Shown here one piece after another: positions 44,447 to 53,569 of a DNA stretch of 64,000 bases; positions within the stretch are counted from its first letter, which is position 1; every line of letters starts with the position of its first letter. The notes under the pieces are model-generated. The model did no database searches, was not told the origin of the DNA, and was given only the letters and a program-made list of their open reading frames with translations. This stretch comes from Streptomyces sp. NBC_00654. GTDB lineage: Bacteria > Actinomycetota > Actinomycetes > Streptomycetales > Streptomycetaceae. A program made the translations under genes and the position numbers. The DNA lies in assembly GCF_026341775.1 (NCBI RefSeq), contig NZ_JAPEOB010000001.1, positions 4,402,001 through 4,466,000 of the forward strand, given 5' to 3'.

Positions 44447-44914
44447 ATGTTCGAACCTGTCACCCTCCGCGCGATCACCGACCTCAACCGGCCTGCGGTG
44501 CTGGACCTGCGAGTGGCTGCCGGGCAGGAAAGCTTCGTCGACGGTGTGGTCCGCTCGTTGCGCGACGCCGCCGAGCACCCGGAACTCGCGCCCTGGCCGC
44601 GGGCGGTCTACGCCGGGGAGCGGCCGGTGGGGTTCATGATGCTTGCTGACGGCGTGGCCGAGGGCAACCCGGACGTTCCCTGGCCGTTCTACCTGTGGCG
44701 GATGTTGATCGACGGTCGGTTCCAGGGCCGCGGGTACGGGCGGGCGGCGTTGGACGCGGCGGTCGCGCACCTGAGGTCCGGACCGGACGCCCGGGAGCTG
44801 GTGACCAGCGTCGTCCCGGGGGAGGGTTCGCCGTTGGGCTTCTACCTGCGGTACGGCTTCGCCGAGACGGGAGAGATGTTCGACCACGAGCGGGTGCTAC
44901 GCCTGGCCCTGTAG
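44447..44914 (+). CDS. GNAT-family N-acetyltransferase (spermidine-acetyltransferase-like)
   Basis: 155 residues from the ATG at 44447 (ribosome-binding site AAGGATGG). VTLRAITDLNRPAVLDLRVA opens the fold. The acetyl-CoA loop is LWRMLIDGRFQGRGYGRAAL (R/Q-x-x-G-x-G/A), and the C-terminal part LGFYLRYGFAETGEMFDHER has the Tyr used as general acid in many GNATs. The overall style is like BltD/SpeG-type polyamine acetyltransferases. It is monocistronic; the substrate is unknown. Confidence 0.87.
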   Translation: MFEPVTLRAITDLNRPAVLDLRVAAGQESFVDGVVRSLRDAAEHPELAPWPRAVYAGERPVGFMMLADGVAEGNPDVPWPFYLWRMLIDGRFQGRGYGRAALDAAVAHLRSGPDARELVTSVVPGEGSPLGFYLRYGFAETGEMFDHERVLRLAL

Positions 44915-45133
44915 CGGCGCCGTGCGTCGGTACGGAGCCGCCTTCCGGCGATGGCCGCCCGGGGGGTCGGCGGGACGTGGCCCCGTGACCCGGCGGCGGG
45001 CTGATCGAGCACCCTGTGGGCGGTTGTGGCAGCCCGTTGCCAGGGGTCTGACCGGGCTTCGGTTCTGGGCGCCGCACGGGTTACGCATCCCTATGGAAGA
45101 GCCCTGTACGGGCCCGGGGGCTGGGTGTGCAGG

Positions 45134-46291
45134 TCACCGGTGCGGTGCCGTGTCCGGCGGGGACGGGTGCTGTCGGCGGTGCCAGAAGGGGCGGGTTGCC
45201 CAGCGTTCCTCCCAGGAGTGGACGGTTCGGTGACCGAGGAGATAGCCGTCGAAGGTCTCGTGCAGCCGTGCCGCGTAGGTGCCGGTCGCGCTGTACCGGC
45301 CCGCGAGGTGGGCGTCCACGGCCTCGCCGGCGCATTTGCCGGTGTAGAGGGCGGTGAGGATGCCCTGGGAGGAGACCGGGTCGTAGGCGGCCGCCGCGTC
45401 GCCTGCGGCGATCCACCCCTCTCCCGCCGCCGGTTCCAGCCGGGCGGTATGGGCGGCGCAGCGGCGAGGCACGTCTCCGGGGCGGGGCGGGCGGCCCTGG
45501 GCGCGGGCGGCGACGTGTGGGGTGGTGGCGAGCAGGTCGAGGAAGACCTTTGGGGTGGTGAGGGCGGGTGGGGTGAGGTCGGTGTCGGTGAAGTAGGCGA
45601 CGAGGCGGCCGGTGGGGTGGCAGGGGGCGGTGTACCACCATCCGTCGGGCGCGGATTCGACCACGGAACGGCTCTCGCTGTCGTGCGGGTCGTGGGCGAG
45701 CCGGAGGTGGACGGCGACGAGCCGGTCGTAGCGGTGGCGTACGGCTCCGCAGTGCGGGGCGATGCGGGCGCGCCGGCCTGTGGCGTCGATCAGCCAGCGG
45801 CAGCGTACGGTGCGGCGCGTGTCGTGGGTGGTCAGCGCGATCTGCCAGCCACCGTCGGACAGGCGCGTCGGTCGTCCCGCGGTGGTGTGCTCGGCGACCC
45901 GCGCGCCGTGGGCGAGGGCGTGGGAGCGCAGCATGCTGTCGAAGGCGGGCCGGTCGAGATGCCAGCCGTGGCCGTGGGGGTCGTTGATGAAGTCGGCCTG
46001 TTGCGGCTGGGACGATCCCCAGACGGAGAGGGTGCCGTGGCACGGGCGGTGGTCGCTGTCGAGTGCGCGGGGGTCGATCCCGAGGTCGTGCAGCAGCATT
46101 CGGGCGGCCGGTACGAGGGATTCGCTGGTTTTCGGCGGCCCGGTGTGTGCGTCGGCGAGCAGGACGCTGCGTCCGGCCCGGGCCAGTGCGATGGCCGCGG
46201 CGGCGCCGGCCGGGCCGCCGCCCGCGACCACGGCATCGTAGTGACCCCGGTGGTCCGGGCGGCGCCCGGCGGCGGCCGCCGAGGTGGTCAT
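45134..46291 (-). CDS. lodB: LodB-like FAD-dependent oxidoreductase, CTQ maturation factor
   Basis: 385 residues whose ATG overlaps the stop of the lodA-like gene (ATGA). The N-terminal FAD-binding loop YDAVVAGGGPAGAAAAIALA and the second flavin motif GWIAAGDAAAAYDPVSSQGI identify the tryptophan-halogenase/geranylgeranyl-reductase-like flavoprotein group to which LodB belongs. In characterised lod systems, LodB is needed to form the cysteine tryptophylquinone cofactor of LodA and is not itself the oxidase. Position and coupling to lodA make that role the best inference. The gene lies at the end of the operon. Confidence 0.82.
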   Translation of the reverse strand: MTTSAAAAGRRPDHRGHYDAVVAGGGPAGAAAAIALARAGRSVLLADAHTGPPKTSESLVPAARMLLHDLGIDPRALDSDHRPCHGTLSVWGSSQPQQADFINDPHGHGWHLDRPAFDSMLRSHALAHGARVAEHTTAGRPTRLSDGGWQIALTTHDTRRTVRCRWLIDATGRRARIAPHCGAVRHRYDRLVAVHLRLAHDPHDSESRSVVESAPDGWWYTAPCHPTGRLVAYFTDTDLTPPALTTPKVFLDLLATTPHVAARAQGRPPRPGDVPRRCAAHTARLEPAAGEGWIAAGDAAAAYDPVSSQGILTALYTGKCAGEAVDAHLAGRYSATGTYAARLHETFDGYLLGHRTVHSWEERWATRPFWHRRQHPSPPDTAPHR

Positions 46292-48246
46292 CCGCTGTCC
46301 CGGAAGGGGTCGACGTTGGCGATGTAGCCGGCCGAGATCTCCTCGGGATCGAATTCCGTGTTCCGGGTGACCTCATCGACAGCCTGCTGGTTCACGTCGG
46401 TGCGCCATGCCGCGTCGGGCGCGGCGGGGCCGGCCTCGGGGACATGGACGTTGACCAGGTTCCGGCGGTCGTTGACGTGGGGGAGGCCGGGTGTGGACTC
46501 CGCCAGGATCTGGTCGGGGAACTTCTTGTCCCCGGCTGTGTACGGGTGGGTCTCGACGATGCCGAACCTGGCCCACCAGTCGACCATGTTCTGCAGACCC
46601 TTCAGTTTGTCCCGGTCCAGGAAGCGGTGCCAGACCGCGCGCCGGGCGAAGGCCTGCTCCCGCTGGTCGTCGGTGCCGTTCATGTCGTTGACGACGTTGA
46701 AGTCCTCTTCCTTCAGTACCTGGTTGGGTACCCGGGCGGGCCAGAAGGACGGGAGGTAGGGGCTGTAGCGGGGGCCGATGTTGGCCGCGAGTTCGTAGCC
46801 GGAACGACAGCTCGCGGTGTCGGTCTGCCAGGGGAGTCCCATCCAGCGGGTGAGGTCGCCCGGGCCCTGGGCGTGCAGCGGACCGTCGTCGGCGAGCGCC
46901 TTGTCGGGCGTGAGGTAGGGCCCGTAGTCCGGGTCCTGGCCGTCGGTACGGTGCAGGATGCGGAAGGGCTCCTGGTAGAGGGTGAGGTGGCGGATGGGCC
47001 AGGTGACCTCGCAGCCCGGATGGAAGGCGTCGGCGAGGCAGTAGTCCAGCGCCGCCCGGTCGAGCAGCCCGGGTTGCAGGGCGAGGGGTGCCTTGTCGAG
47101 TTCCGGCCGGGGGGTGTGGAGCGTGATGTCGTCGAACTTTCCCTCCACCCACAGTTCGAGCAGTCTCTCCTGCGTCTGCGTGAGCACGCCGTGCTGCAGG
47201 GGGGACTTCGGGCGGCTGGACATGGCGTCCCCGTACAGCCAGGGCCAGGGCAGCGGCGAGATGCCGTCGCGCTCGTAGTTGCGCATGGAGTAATAGACGC
47301 GCTGCCGCAGGTCCCGGTACTGGGGTTTGCTGCTGCCGAGGGTGGCGAGGACCTGTGGCGAGGTGAAGTCGTTCGGGGCACGCCATCCGAACTCGGCCGC
47401 GAAGCCCTCGTTGACCCACTGGTGTCCGGTGAACCGCAGCAGCAGCGGCTTGATGTGTTCGTCGAACGTCACTTTCGCGGGGAAGGAGAGGTCACCCTTC
47501 CGTACGAAGAGGTCGTACAGAAGGTCGTGGAGCGTCACGATGCCCTTGACGTCCGGTGCGTAGTTCGGCGGCCCGACCACCACCCAGGCCGGCTTCGCCT
47601 CGAAGGGCTTGTCGCCGATGGTGACCTTGGCGGTTACCGGGCCGTCGGAGATGTCGTCGTACCATCCCTCGTTGTTGCCGAACGTCGTGAGCGCGGTCTT
47701 GGGATCGGTGAAGGAGTCGGAGTGCCCCTTGCCTCCCAGAACCACGAGCCGCCCCGCCTCGTCGGTCCGCAGTTCGCCCAGGTACACCGCGATTCCGTTG
47801 ATCGTCCCTTTGTCGAAGACCTTGCCGCTCTGGCTCTTTCCGGAGATCGACTGTGCGGAGGGGGTGTTCTTGAGTGTGCTCCTGTCAGCGATGTCCGCGT
47901 TGCGTCGCGCGAATTGTTCGTCCGAGAAGTCCTTGACATCCGGGATGTCCAGCGCGAGGGAGAACTTGTACCAGGCTGCCTTCTTGTTCGCCAGGCCGGC
48001 AGTCCAGGTGACCGTGGCACCGTGCTGGCCATGTGCGACCTCTCCCAGAACGTTGTCGTTCTTGTCGTAGCTGTAGACGCGGAACCGCGCTGCCTGCCTC
48101 TTGACCGCGGCGGAGCCGTCCTTCGAGAAGCCGGGTGCCTTGGGCGGTTCGTCCGGGCTCTCGGGCCCGTAGAAGAACTTGCTGCTGTTCCCGACCCGCG
48201 CGATACCGATCGCGGGGTGAATCTTCACGTACGCGATGTCCGTCAT
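46288..48246 (-). CDS. lodA: LodA/GoxA-family cysteine tryptophylquinone oxidase
   Basis: 652 residues from the ATG at 48246 (TGGAGAACGCC upstream). Family landmarks are MTDIAYVKIHPAIGIARVGN at the N-terminus, GWYDDISDGPVTAKV and HEF-type TFDEHIKPLLLRFTGHQWVN. The two cofactor residues are visible: Cys412 (FHPGCEVTWP) and Trp473 (MGLPWQTDTASC), 61 residues apart, close to the Cys516/Trp581 pair of Marinomonas LodA. LodA oxidises lysine and GoxA glycine, releasing hydrogen peroxide and ammonia; the substrate here is unknown. No signal peptide is seen. It is co-transcribed with lodB, and a broken aminotransferase gene diverges upstream. Confidence 0.9.
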   Translation of the reverse strand: MTDIAYVKIHPAIGIARVGNSSKFFYGPESPDEPPKAPGFSKDGSAAVKRQAARFRVYSYDKNDNVLGEVAHGQHGATVTWTAGLANKKAAWYKFSLALDIPDVKDFSDEQFARRNADIADRSTLKNTPSAQSISGKSQSGKVFDKGTINGIAVYLGELRTDEAGRLVVLGGKGHSDSFTDPKTALTTFGNNEGWYDDISDGPVTAKVTIGDKPFEAKPAWVVVGPPNYAPDVKGIVTLHDLLYDLFVRKGDLSFPAKVTFDEHIKPLLLRFTGHQWVNEGFAAEFGWRAPNDFTSPQVLATLGSSKPQYRDLRQRVYYSMRNYERDGISPLPWPWLYGDAMSSRPKSPLQHGVLTQTQERLLELWVEGKFDDITLHTPRPELDKAPLALQPGLLDRAALDYCLADAFHPGCEVTWPIRHLTLYQEPFRILHRTDGQDPDYGPYLTPDKALADDGPLHAQGPGDLTRWMGLPWQTDTASCRSGYELAANIGPRYSPYLPSFWPARVPNQVLKEEDFNVVNDMNGTDDQREQAFARRAVWHRFLDRDKLKGLQNMVDWWARFGIVETHPYTAGDKKFPDQILAESTPGLPHVNDRRNLVNVHVPEAGPAAPDAAWRTDVNQQAVDEVTRNTEFDPEEISAGYIANVDPFRDSG

Positions 48247-48807
48247 GGCGTTCTCCAGAGTGCTCACGGAAACCGCCGGAAGAGCGTCGGCACGAGGTCC
48301 CGGCCCGCATGCCACCACGAGGGCCGCGTCACGGTCAGCGGCACGAGGCGGCCGCGCTCCTCCGGCGGCTGACATCTCAGGGTTCATCCCGGGCACAGTG
48401 TGTGAAGCCTCGTGTGCGAACGGGCTGAGAGAAGGGGCCCAAGCACCCTGCGGCGGTCCCCGAACACGCCGAAGGGGTACGCACAACCCCTCACCACGAT
48501 AGGCATGTTCCGCTCCGACCGCACATGGAGGGCCGGTCGATGACGGGGACGCACCGAGGCACCTGCTGAGCGTGCACGCCCATCACCCGACGCGTCCCGT
48601 TGCGAGCACGGCCCTGCCTGTCGGCGCCGCTGCGGGACCCGAGGGCCGTCCTCGGCAGTGCTCGCGCGCAGTCGGCTTTCCGCCCGTCCTTCTCCACCTG
48701 GTGCACTGCCGTTCGTCACTTGTACGGGGTATCAGGTTCGGGGAGTGCGCATGCCGAAGGAAACCAAGGGGACGGAGAGGCCGTCCGGCAGCATGTGAGG
48801 CGGGAAG
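48247..48807. other. 561-bp divergent region between lodA and the aminotransferase gene
   Basis: It presumably holds both promoters. The lodA frame stays open upstream of the chosen start (for example an ATG at 48387), but no ribosome-binding site supports it. No separate gene or strong palindrome was found. Confidence 0.45.
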
Positions 48808-50182
48808 ATGACGCAGACGATCACGGGAACCGGCGACCGCCAGGAAACGGATGGCACCATCGGCTCGATCGCCGGACCTGCGGTGATCATGGAGCGGCTG
48901 CGGCGGATCGCCGATCCCGAGGAGCGTGTGGTCGCCTACGCTGCCGCCGCCGGGGAGAAGGTGATCAACCTCGGCATCGCGAACAACGTACTGCTGTTCC
49001 AGCTGCTGCACGACAACGTCTTCTCGAAGGTGTCACTGACGGAAGAGGACGCCAAGTACGTGTCGCCGCCCTACGGCGCACAGGAACTGCTCGACCCGAT
49101 CACCACGTTCCTGCGGCAGAGGTTCTCGGCCGGCATCGACCCCGCCTACGACGTCTACGCGACCGCCGGCGGGTCGGGGGCACTGGAGTCACTGGCGTTC
49201 GCCCTGATCCACAGCGGCGTACTGGCACCGGGGGACCGGGTACTGCTGCCGGCGCCGTTCTGGCCAGGATTCCTGTGGTGCTTCGAGCAGCGTCCCGGTC
49301 TGAGGTGCGTGCCCGCGCGCCTGGACGGGGCGGATCAGCTCACCCTGACCGTGGACGCGCTCAAGCGCGCCTACGACAACTCGCCCGACCCCAAGCCTGC
49401 TCGTGCTGACCAACCCCCACAACCCACTCGGCGTCAACTACGACAAGAAGCTGCTGGAAGACATCTGCCGCTGGGCGCTCGACAAGCAGATGCACATCGT
49501 CTCCGACGAGATCTACGCCCACTCCCAGAGCACCGGGGCGGATGGCTTCAGGAGTGTGCTGTCCCTGGACGCCTACGCCACCGACCCCGACCGTTTCCAT
49601 CTGGTGTACGGGCTGACCAAGGACTTCGGGCTGTCCGGGTTCCGCATCGGCTTCCTCATCTCCAAATCGAATGCTGTCCGCAAGGTCATGCAGGGCGACG
49701 AGACGTGGAAGTCGTTGGCGTGGTTCGGGCCTCTCGACTCCCTCAAGAGTGCCTACGTACGCCAGCTCTTCGGCACCACAGGACAACCGAGCGACTTCCC
49801 CTCCACGCTGATGAAGGACTACCGCAAGAGCCTCAAGGACGCGTACGACCGGGCAGCGGCCGCGTTCAGGAGCAACAAGATCCACTACGTCGGCCAGGAC
49901 GAGCCATCCCGCAACGCGGCCCAGTTTTTCCTCCTCGACCTGAGCGCGTACCTGGACAGCAAGAAGTTCCCCAAGGGCCTGGAACCGCTCTACCACGAGA
50001 TCGACCCGCGCGAAGCCCTCCTTGAGGCGTACCTGCGCACCGACGCCAAGGTCCTGCTCCTGCCCGGCGGAGAGATGCACTGCCCGCATCCGGGCTTCTT
50101 CCGGCTGTGCTACACCGCTGACACACCCGGCAACGTCCATACGGCGATCACCGACATCGCAGCATCACTCGCGAAACTCTGA
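48808..50182 (+). pseudogene. class I aminotransferase / ACC-synthase-like gene with a 1-nt frameshift
   Basis: The ATG at 48808 has GAGGCGGGA upstream. The first frame gives the N-terminal half (VINLGIANNVLLFQLLHDNV, VSPPYGAQELLDPITTFLRQ, YATAGGSGALESLAFALIHS) up to DNSPDPK near 49393. The rest is in the +1 frame: LLVLTNPHNPLGVNYDKKLL, IVSDEIYAHSQ, YGLTKDFGLSGFRIGFLISK (PLP-binding Lys) and LLPGGEMHCPHPGFFRL. Total length is one base more than a codon multiple, consistent with a single insertion near 49393-49397. All catalytic residues survive. A frameshift error or a recent mutation would both explain it. It diverges from lodA. Confidence 0.85.
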
Positions 50183-50225
50183 GCCGCGCGATAGGACGTC
50201 GGCGGACACGACGACCACACGCTCC

Positions 50226-50560
50226 TCAGCTCGGGCCGGTGGAAGAAGACCGGAAGGTGTGACCTCTTGCTCGGGAGCACCCTGCGGACCTCACGTCCGG
50301 CGGGCCGGATCCGCAGGGCCACGAAGCAAGTACATGCGCGCGCGCCCGCCGCGGCCGTCGCCGGGCCGCGATCCTTCCCTCCACGGTCCCGGCCGGGGTG
50401 CACGGCCGTGCGCCCTCGGGTTGCTCGGTGGTCGTGGTCGAGATACCCACCACGTAGCCGAGACCGCGTTCTTCCAGGCCGAGCCGGAAGGCGGCGGTGT
50501 TGAACGACACCTCGGAGGTCGACGCCATGGTCATGCCCTGCGCGAACAGCAGCACCGTCT
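50226..50560 (-). pseudogene. C-terminal fragment of an IS701-family transposase
   Basis: AAFRLGLEERGLGYVVGIST followed by TTTEQPEGARP in one frame, and CFVALRIRPAGREV with a downstream HLPVFF in another, correspond to the central and later part of an IS701-type transposase. It is a different portion from the remnant at 30370-30960. It includes two or more frame changes. Confidence 0.75.
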
Positions 50561-50769
50561 GAGCGTGCCGCGAGGTCACCACCGACGCGGAGCGCCCCTG
50601 CGGATGGTCCGCGGCGGCCGTTCTTCCTCAGCCTCATCGATCTCACACAAACGCACCGGTGCGGCCATGTCCGCATACTCGCTGGTTTCCCGGGCGGCGA
50701 TAGAGCAGTATGCCCACAAGATACTGAACAGAGCACTCTTATCTGTTTGAAGCATCACCGAAGGAACGT

Positions 50770-51546
50770 ATGGACACCGGCTTCGACAACACCGCCTGGC
50801 GCTACGGACCGCTGGCAACCCTGTTCTACGAACTCGACAAGCCGATCGGCACCTCGTTCGGAGACGTCGAGTTCTACGCCGACCGCCTGCGGAACGTGTC
50901 CGGCGCCATTCTGGAACCCGCCGTGGGCACCGGCCGACTCCTGATCCCCCTGCTCGAACAGGGACTGACCGTGCGCGGCTACGACACCTCGGTATCCATG
51001 CTGGAACAGTGCCGTGTCAACTGTGCTCAGCGAGGTGTGAAGGCCGACGTCTTCGAGGGTGACATGACCACGCACCACGACCCCGGCGCCTTCGAAGCGA
51101 TCGTGATCCCCACCGGGTCCTTCGCCCTGCTTCCCGACCGTGAAAGCGCGCAGACCGCGCTCACCGTCATGCACGAAAATCTGGCTCCCGCAGGCCGGCT
51201 GATCGTCGACATCGAACCGCCGTCCGCGGGCACAGGCCCTGACAACGGACCGGTCCCCCACCAGTGGAGTGGCAGCGATCTCGTCACCCTCACCACGTGG
51301 CGCACGCACGTGGATCCGGTGGCCCAGCGCACCACCCGCTGGCTTCGCTATGAGGCTTGGAGGGACGGCACCCTGACACGCACCGAGCTTCAGATCTTCT
51401 CCTTGCTGTGGTTCGGGCTGGCCGAGTTCACCACCATGCTGCACCAGGCGGGTTTCGCACATGTCAGCGTCCACGGCGGCTACCGAGCAGGTACCGCACC
51501 GACAGCCGCGGACGACGTGTGGACATTCGAGGCCACCCGCGCATAG
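50770..51546 (+). CDS. class I SAM-dependent methyltransferase
   Basis: 258 residues with the ribosome-binding site GAAGGAACG. The SAM-binding motif I is GAILEPAVGTGRLLIPLLEQ, motif II is VRGYDTSVSMLEQC, and motif III/IV is FEAIVIPTGSFALLPDRESA. The start WRYGPLATLFYELDKPIGTS is typical of the Methyltransf_25 group acting on small molecules. The C-terminal part (ELQIFSLLWFGLAEFTTMLH) forms the substrate cap. It is monocistronic; the acceptor is unknown. Confidence 0.88.
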   Translation: MDTGFDNTAWRYGPLATLFYELDKPIGTSFGDVEFYADRLRNVSGAILEPAVGTGRLLIPLLEQGLTVRGYDTSVSMLEQCRVNCAQRGVKADVFEGDMTTHHDPGAFEAIVIPTGSFALLPDRESAQTALTVMHENLAPAGRLIVDIEPPSAGTGPDNGPVPHQWSGSDLVTLTTWRTHVDPVAQRTTRWLRYEAWRDGTLTRTELQIFSLLWFGLAEFTTMLHQAGFAHVSVHGGYRAGTAPTAADDVWTFEATRA

Positions 51547-52014
51547 CGCGCCTACCCTCACAATTCGGGGGCCTGATCCATCCTGGCTCGCGCCGTACCG
51601 CCGTCCGAGGACGCGTACACACTCGGTCCTACCCCGGTGACCGCCGCGTGCTACGGGGCCCACCCGACAGCAGTTGTGCTGGACGGCCGCTGGAAGCAGG
51701 AGATGTCCGAAGCGGCCTGGGACCGCGCATCCGCTGCCCAAGCGGCGGAAGTCCCGACAGACCCACACCAGGTCGCCCGCGGCAGGAGGGTGAACACCCC
51801 ATCGCCGTTCCGGGCCGCGGAGCGAAGCGCGAAAGAGCCAGGGCCGGACACCTGCCCGCGTTCCCTCGTCCTGGCGCCGCCTGTGCCCCGGCCTCGCCCC
51901 CGACGACAGCACCTGAGCCGGAGCAGAGGCGTCCTTTTCGCTCCCTGGGGCTCGTCGGCACCTGCTACGGCGCGCCGGCGAGCCTGCCCATCACTTCGTA
52001 CGTCTGCTGTGGGG
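51547..52014. other. 468-bp stretch without a recognisable gene
   Basis: Open frames on both strands are Arg/Pro/Ser-rich, as expected for non-coding GC-rich sequence. A GTG-started forward frame from 51637 (TAACYGAHPTAVVLDGRWKQ) looks partly protein-like but runs on through the truncated TetR gene on the other strand and is not supported. Confidence 0.4.
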
Positions 52015-52164
52015 TCAGCGGGAAAAGAGGTTGTAGACGGTGCCGTGACTGACACCGGCCCGGCGGGCGATTTCTTTCAGGGGCACGTTGAGGCCGCGCT
52101 CCAGGAAGAGTTCGGCGGCGGATGCCCGCAGTTTCTCCACGTTCCGTTGCGCGTCGGCCCGCAT
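52015..52164 (-). pseudogene. truncated TetR-family regulator (HTH only)
   Basis: The ATG at 52164 gives MRADAQRNVEKLRASAAELF followed by LERGLNVPLKEIARRAGVSH and GTVYNLFSR, an intact TetR helix-turn-helix, and then stops after 49 residues. The whole ligand-binding domain of about 150 residues is missing. It diverges from a decayed SDR gene across a perfect palindrome, the usual arrangement for a TetR repressor and its target. Confidence 0.75.
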
Positions 52165-52225
52165 CAGGTCGTTGCTCCGGGCTCTGGCATTGCGGCCTCC
52201 ATGGCCGCGTTCTCCGCCAGACTGA

Positions 52226-52243
52226 CTTGACCCATGGGTCAAG
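52226..52243. promoter_or_regulatory. 18-bp perfect palindrome, former TetR operator
   Basis: CTTGACCCATGGGTCAAG is a perfect 18-bp palindrome midway between the divergent TetR and SDR remnants. It is the size and type of site bound by TetR dimers that control neighbouring SDR genes. Confidence 0.75.
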
Positions 52244-52270
52244 AACGCTGCCGTGGCGAGGAGCGGTCCT

Positions 52271-52557
52271 GTGTCCAAAGTGATCGCCGTTTTCGGTGCC
52301 GGTACCGGTCTGGGTGTGTCCGTGGCCCGCCGCTTCGGGCGCGAAGGTTTCCGGGTTGCGCTGGTGGCCCGCCGCAAGGACCGGCTGGACGCCCTCGTCG
52401 AGGTGCTCGCTCTCGTCGAGGCGATCCGTGAGCGCTTCGGCCGGATCGACGTGGTCGAGTACGGGCCGATCAGCGGCGACCAGGGCTTCACCCCGGCTGC
52501 CGAGCTGGACGCGGCCACCCTGGAGGGCCTGACCCCGCTGCTGCTGGACCCTCGACT
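52271..52557 (+). pseudogene. truncated short-chain dehydrogenase (SDR)
   Basis: From a GTG at 52271 the product reads SKVIAVFGAGTGLGVSVARR, then FGREGFRVALVARRKDRLDA, the Rossmann start of an SDR. After LVEVLA it jumps directly to LVEAIRERFGRIDVVEYGPI, so about 30-40 residues are deleted. It ends near 52557 without the YxxxK catalytic region, where it is joined to an unrelated fragment. Divergent from the truncated TetR gene. Confidence 0.8.
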
Positions 52558-52773
52558 CTGTCCGACGCCACCCTCACCCTCACCATCACCCTCACCGCCA
52601 AGGCCGGCTCCGGGGGTACCAGCGGACTGCTGCGCACCTCCGCCGTTCTCACCGTCGCGGGGCCGTCCGGCGGCGATCCGGCCATCGACATCGATGTGCT
52701 GGTCTTCGGCGGCAGCACATCGTCGCAACTGGTCCTCGACCACTTCTCCGTCAAGTTCAGCGTGTTGCGGTAG
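52558..52773 (+). pseudogene. orphan C-terminal fragment of an unknown protein
   Basis: The frame reads LSDATLTLTITLTAKAGSGG, then SGLLRTSAVLTVAGPSGGDP and LVLDHFSVKFSVLR before a stop at 52771-52773. It is beta-strand-like and strongly GC3-biased, so it was probably coding. It has no start of its own and is fused to the SDR remnant, apparently by a deletion joining two genes. No family is recognised. Confidence 0.5.
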
Positions 52774-52822
52774 GGGAAGCCCCGAGCCTGCAGAAGCGGA
52801 CTGCACGGTGACATCCTCCGCT

Positions 52823-52866
52823 ACTCGGTGATACCGTGTAGTGGTACTCGGTACTACGCAGTACCG
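52823..52866 (+). promoter_or_regulatory. repeat-rich promoter region of the padR operon
   Basis: Several GTACT/AGTAC half-sites lie in inverted order: GGTACT around 52842 pairs with AGTACC near 52860, and CGGT-GAT-ACCG lies at 52826-52836. They sit 23-66 bp upstream of the padR start. PadR proteins usually repress their own operon by binding such dyads. Confidence 0.45.
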
Positions 52867-52888
52867 CTAGGACCGAGGAGGACTCGCA

Positions 52889-53215
52889 ATGGACGACCTG
52901 ACGGAGATGCTGAAGGGCACGCTCGAAGGATGCGTGCTCGAAATCATCGGCAGGGAGGAAACGTACGGGTACGCCGTCACTCGTCAGCTGAACGAGCTCG
53001 GCTTCGCCGACGTCGTTGAGGGGACGGTGTACACGATCTTGCTGCGGCTGGAGCGGAACAAACTCGTCCAGGTGACGAAGCGACCCTCAGGAGTCGGTCC
53101 GCCGCGCAAGTTCTACGCACTCAACGACGCCGGACGCGAGGAACTCGCGAAGTTCTGGGCGAAATGGCTGTACGTCTCATCACGCATCGACAGGCTCAAG
53201 GAGGGCGGCAAGTGA
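52889..53215 (+). CDS. PadR-family transcriptional regulator
   Basis: 108 residues with a near-consensus ribosome-binding site (GGAGGAC). The winged helix reads LEGCVLEIIGREETYGYAVT, LNELGFADVVEGTVYTILLR and LERNKLVQVTKRPSGVGPPR, followed by KFYALNDAGREELAKFWAKW. It is the short PadR class. The stop overlaps the next gene (GTGA), and two DUF1048 genes follow, a common arrangement. Autoregulation through the upstream dyads is likely. Confidence 0.93.
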   Translation: MDDLTEMLKGTLEGCVLEIIGREETYGYAVTRQLNELGFADVVEGTVYTILLRLERNKLVQVTKRPSGVGPPRKFYALNDAGREELAKFWAKWLYVSSRIDRLKEGGK

Positions 53216-53568
53216 ACTTCTGGGAGACCATCACAGGCAGCGATCTCACCAGGGACTGGAAGGCGTTTGAAGCCAGGGCCGAGGCTCTGCCGGACGACTA
53301 CCGGGCTGCGTGGGAACAGATCAAGGGCCACCTCTTGCCCCACGGGGACTTCACCGGCCGCAACCTGATGCCGATCCTCGACGCCGCACTGGGGCTGCTC
53401 GAAGAAACAGCAGCTGACGGGCAGAGCGTCCACGAGGTGCTCGGCGACGACATCCAGGGCTTCTGCGCGGCGCTTGCCGGTGGTGAAGGGGCTCGAACCT
53501 ACCGCGACCGGTGGCGCGAGCAGTTGAACAGTAACGTCGCGAGGAAACTGAACCGGCTGGGAGGCTGA
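53212..53568 (+). CDS. DUF1048 family protein
   Basis: 118 residues from a GTG that overlaps the padR stop. The product begins NFWETITGSDLTRDWKAFEA and continues RAEALPDDYRAAWEQIKGHL, ending DIQGFCAALAGGEGARTYRD. It is an all-helical DUF1048 protein of unknown function, typically encoded next to padR. It is paralogous to the next gene: both share the pattern ALPxDYxxxxxxxxxY/L...GDDxxxFCxxL. Confidence 0.88.
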   Translation: MNFWETITGSDLTRDWKAFEARAEALPDDYRAAWEQIKGHLLPHGDFTGRNLMPILDAALGLLEETAADGQSVHEVLGDDIQGFCAALAGGEGARTYRDRWREQLNSNVARKLNRLGG

Positions 53569-53569
53569 C

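Noticed and set aside
46063..48372. Long forward open frame opposite lodA
   Set aside because: lodA on the minus strand is unambiguous; the forward frame has no motif and spans the lodA-lodB junction.
46288..48486. Upstream start of lodA at 48387 or 48486
   Set aside because: These starts lack a ribosome-binding site and add about 47-80 residues without family similarity; the ATG at 48246 follows a good site and starts with the family N-terminus.
51637..52230. GTG-started forward frame of about 197 codons
   Set aside because: It overlaps the recognisable TetR HTH on the minus strand and its composition is not gene-like in the second half.
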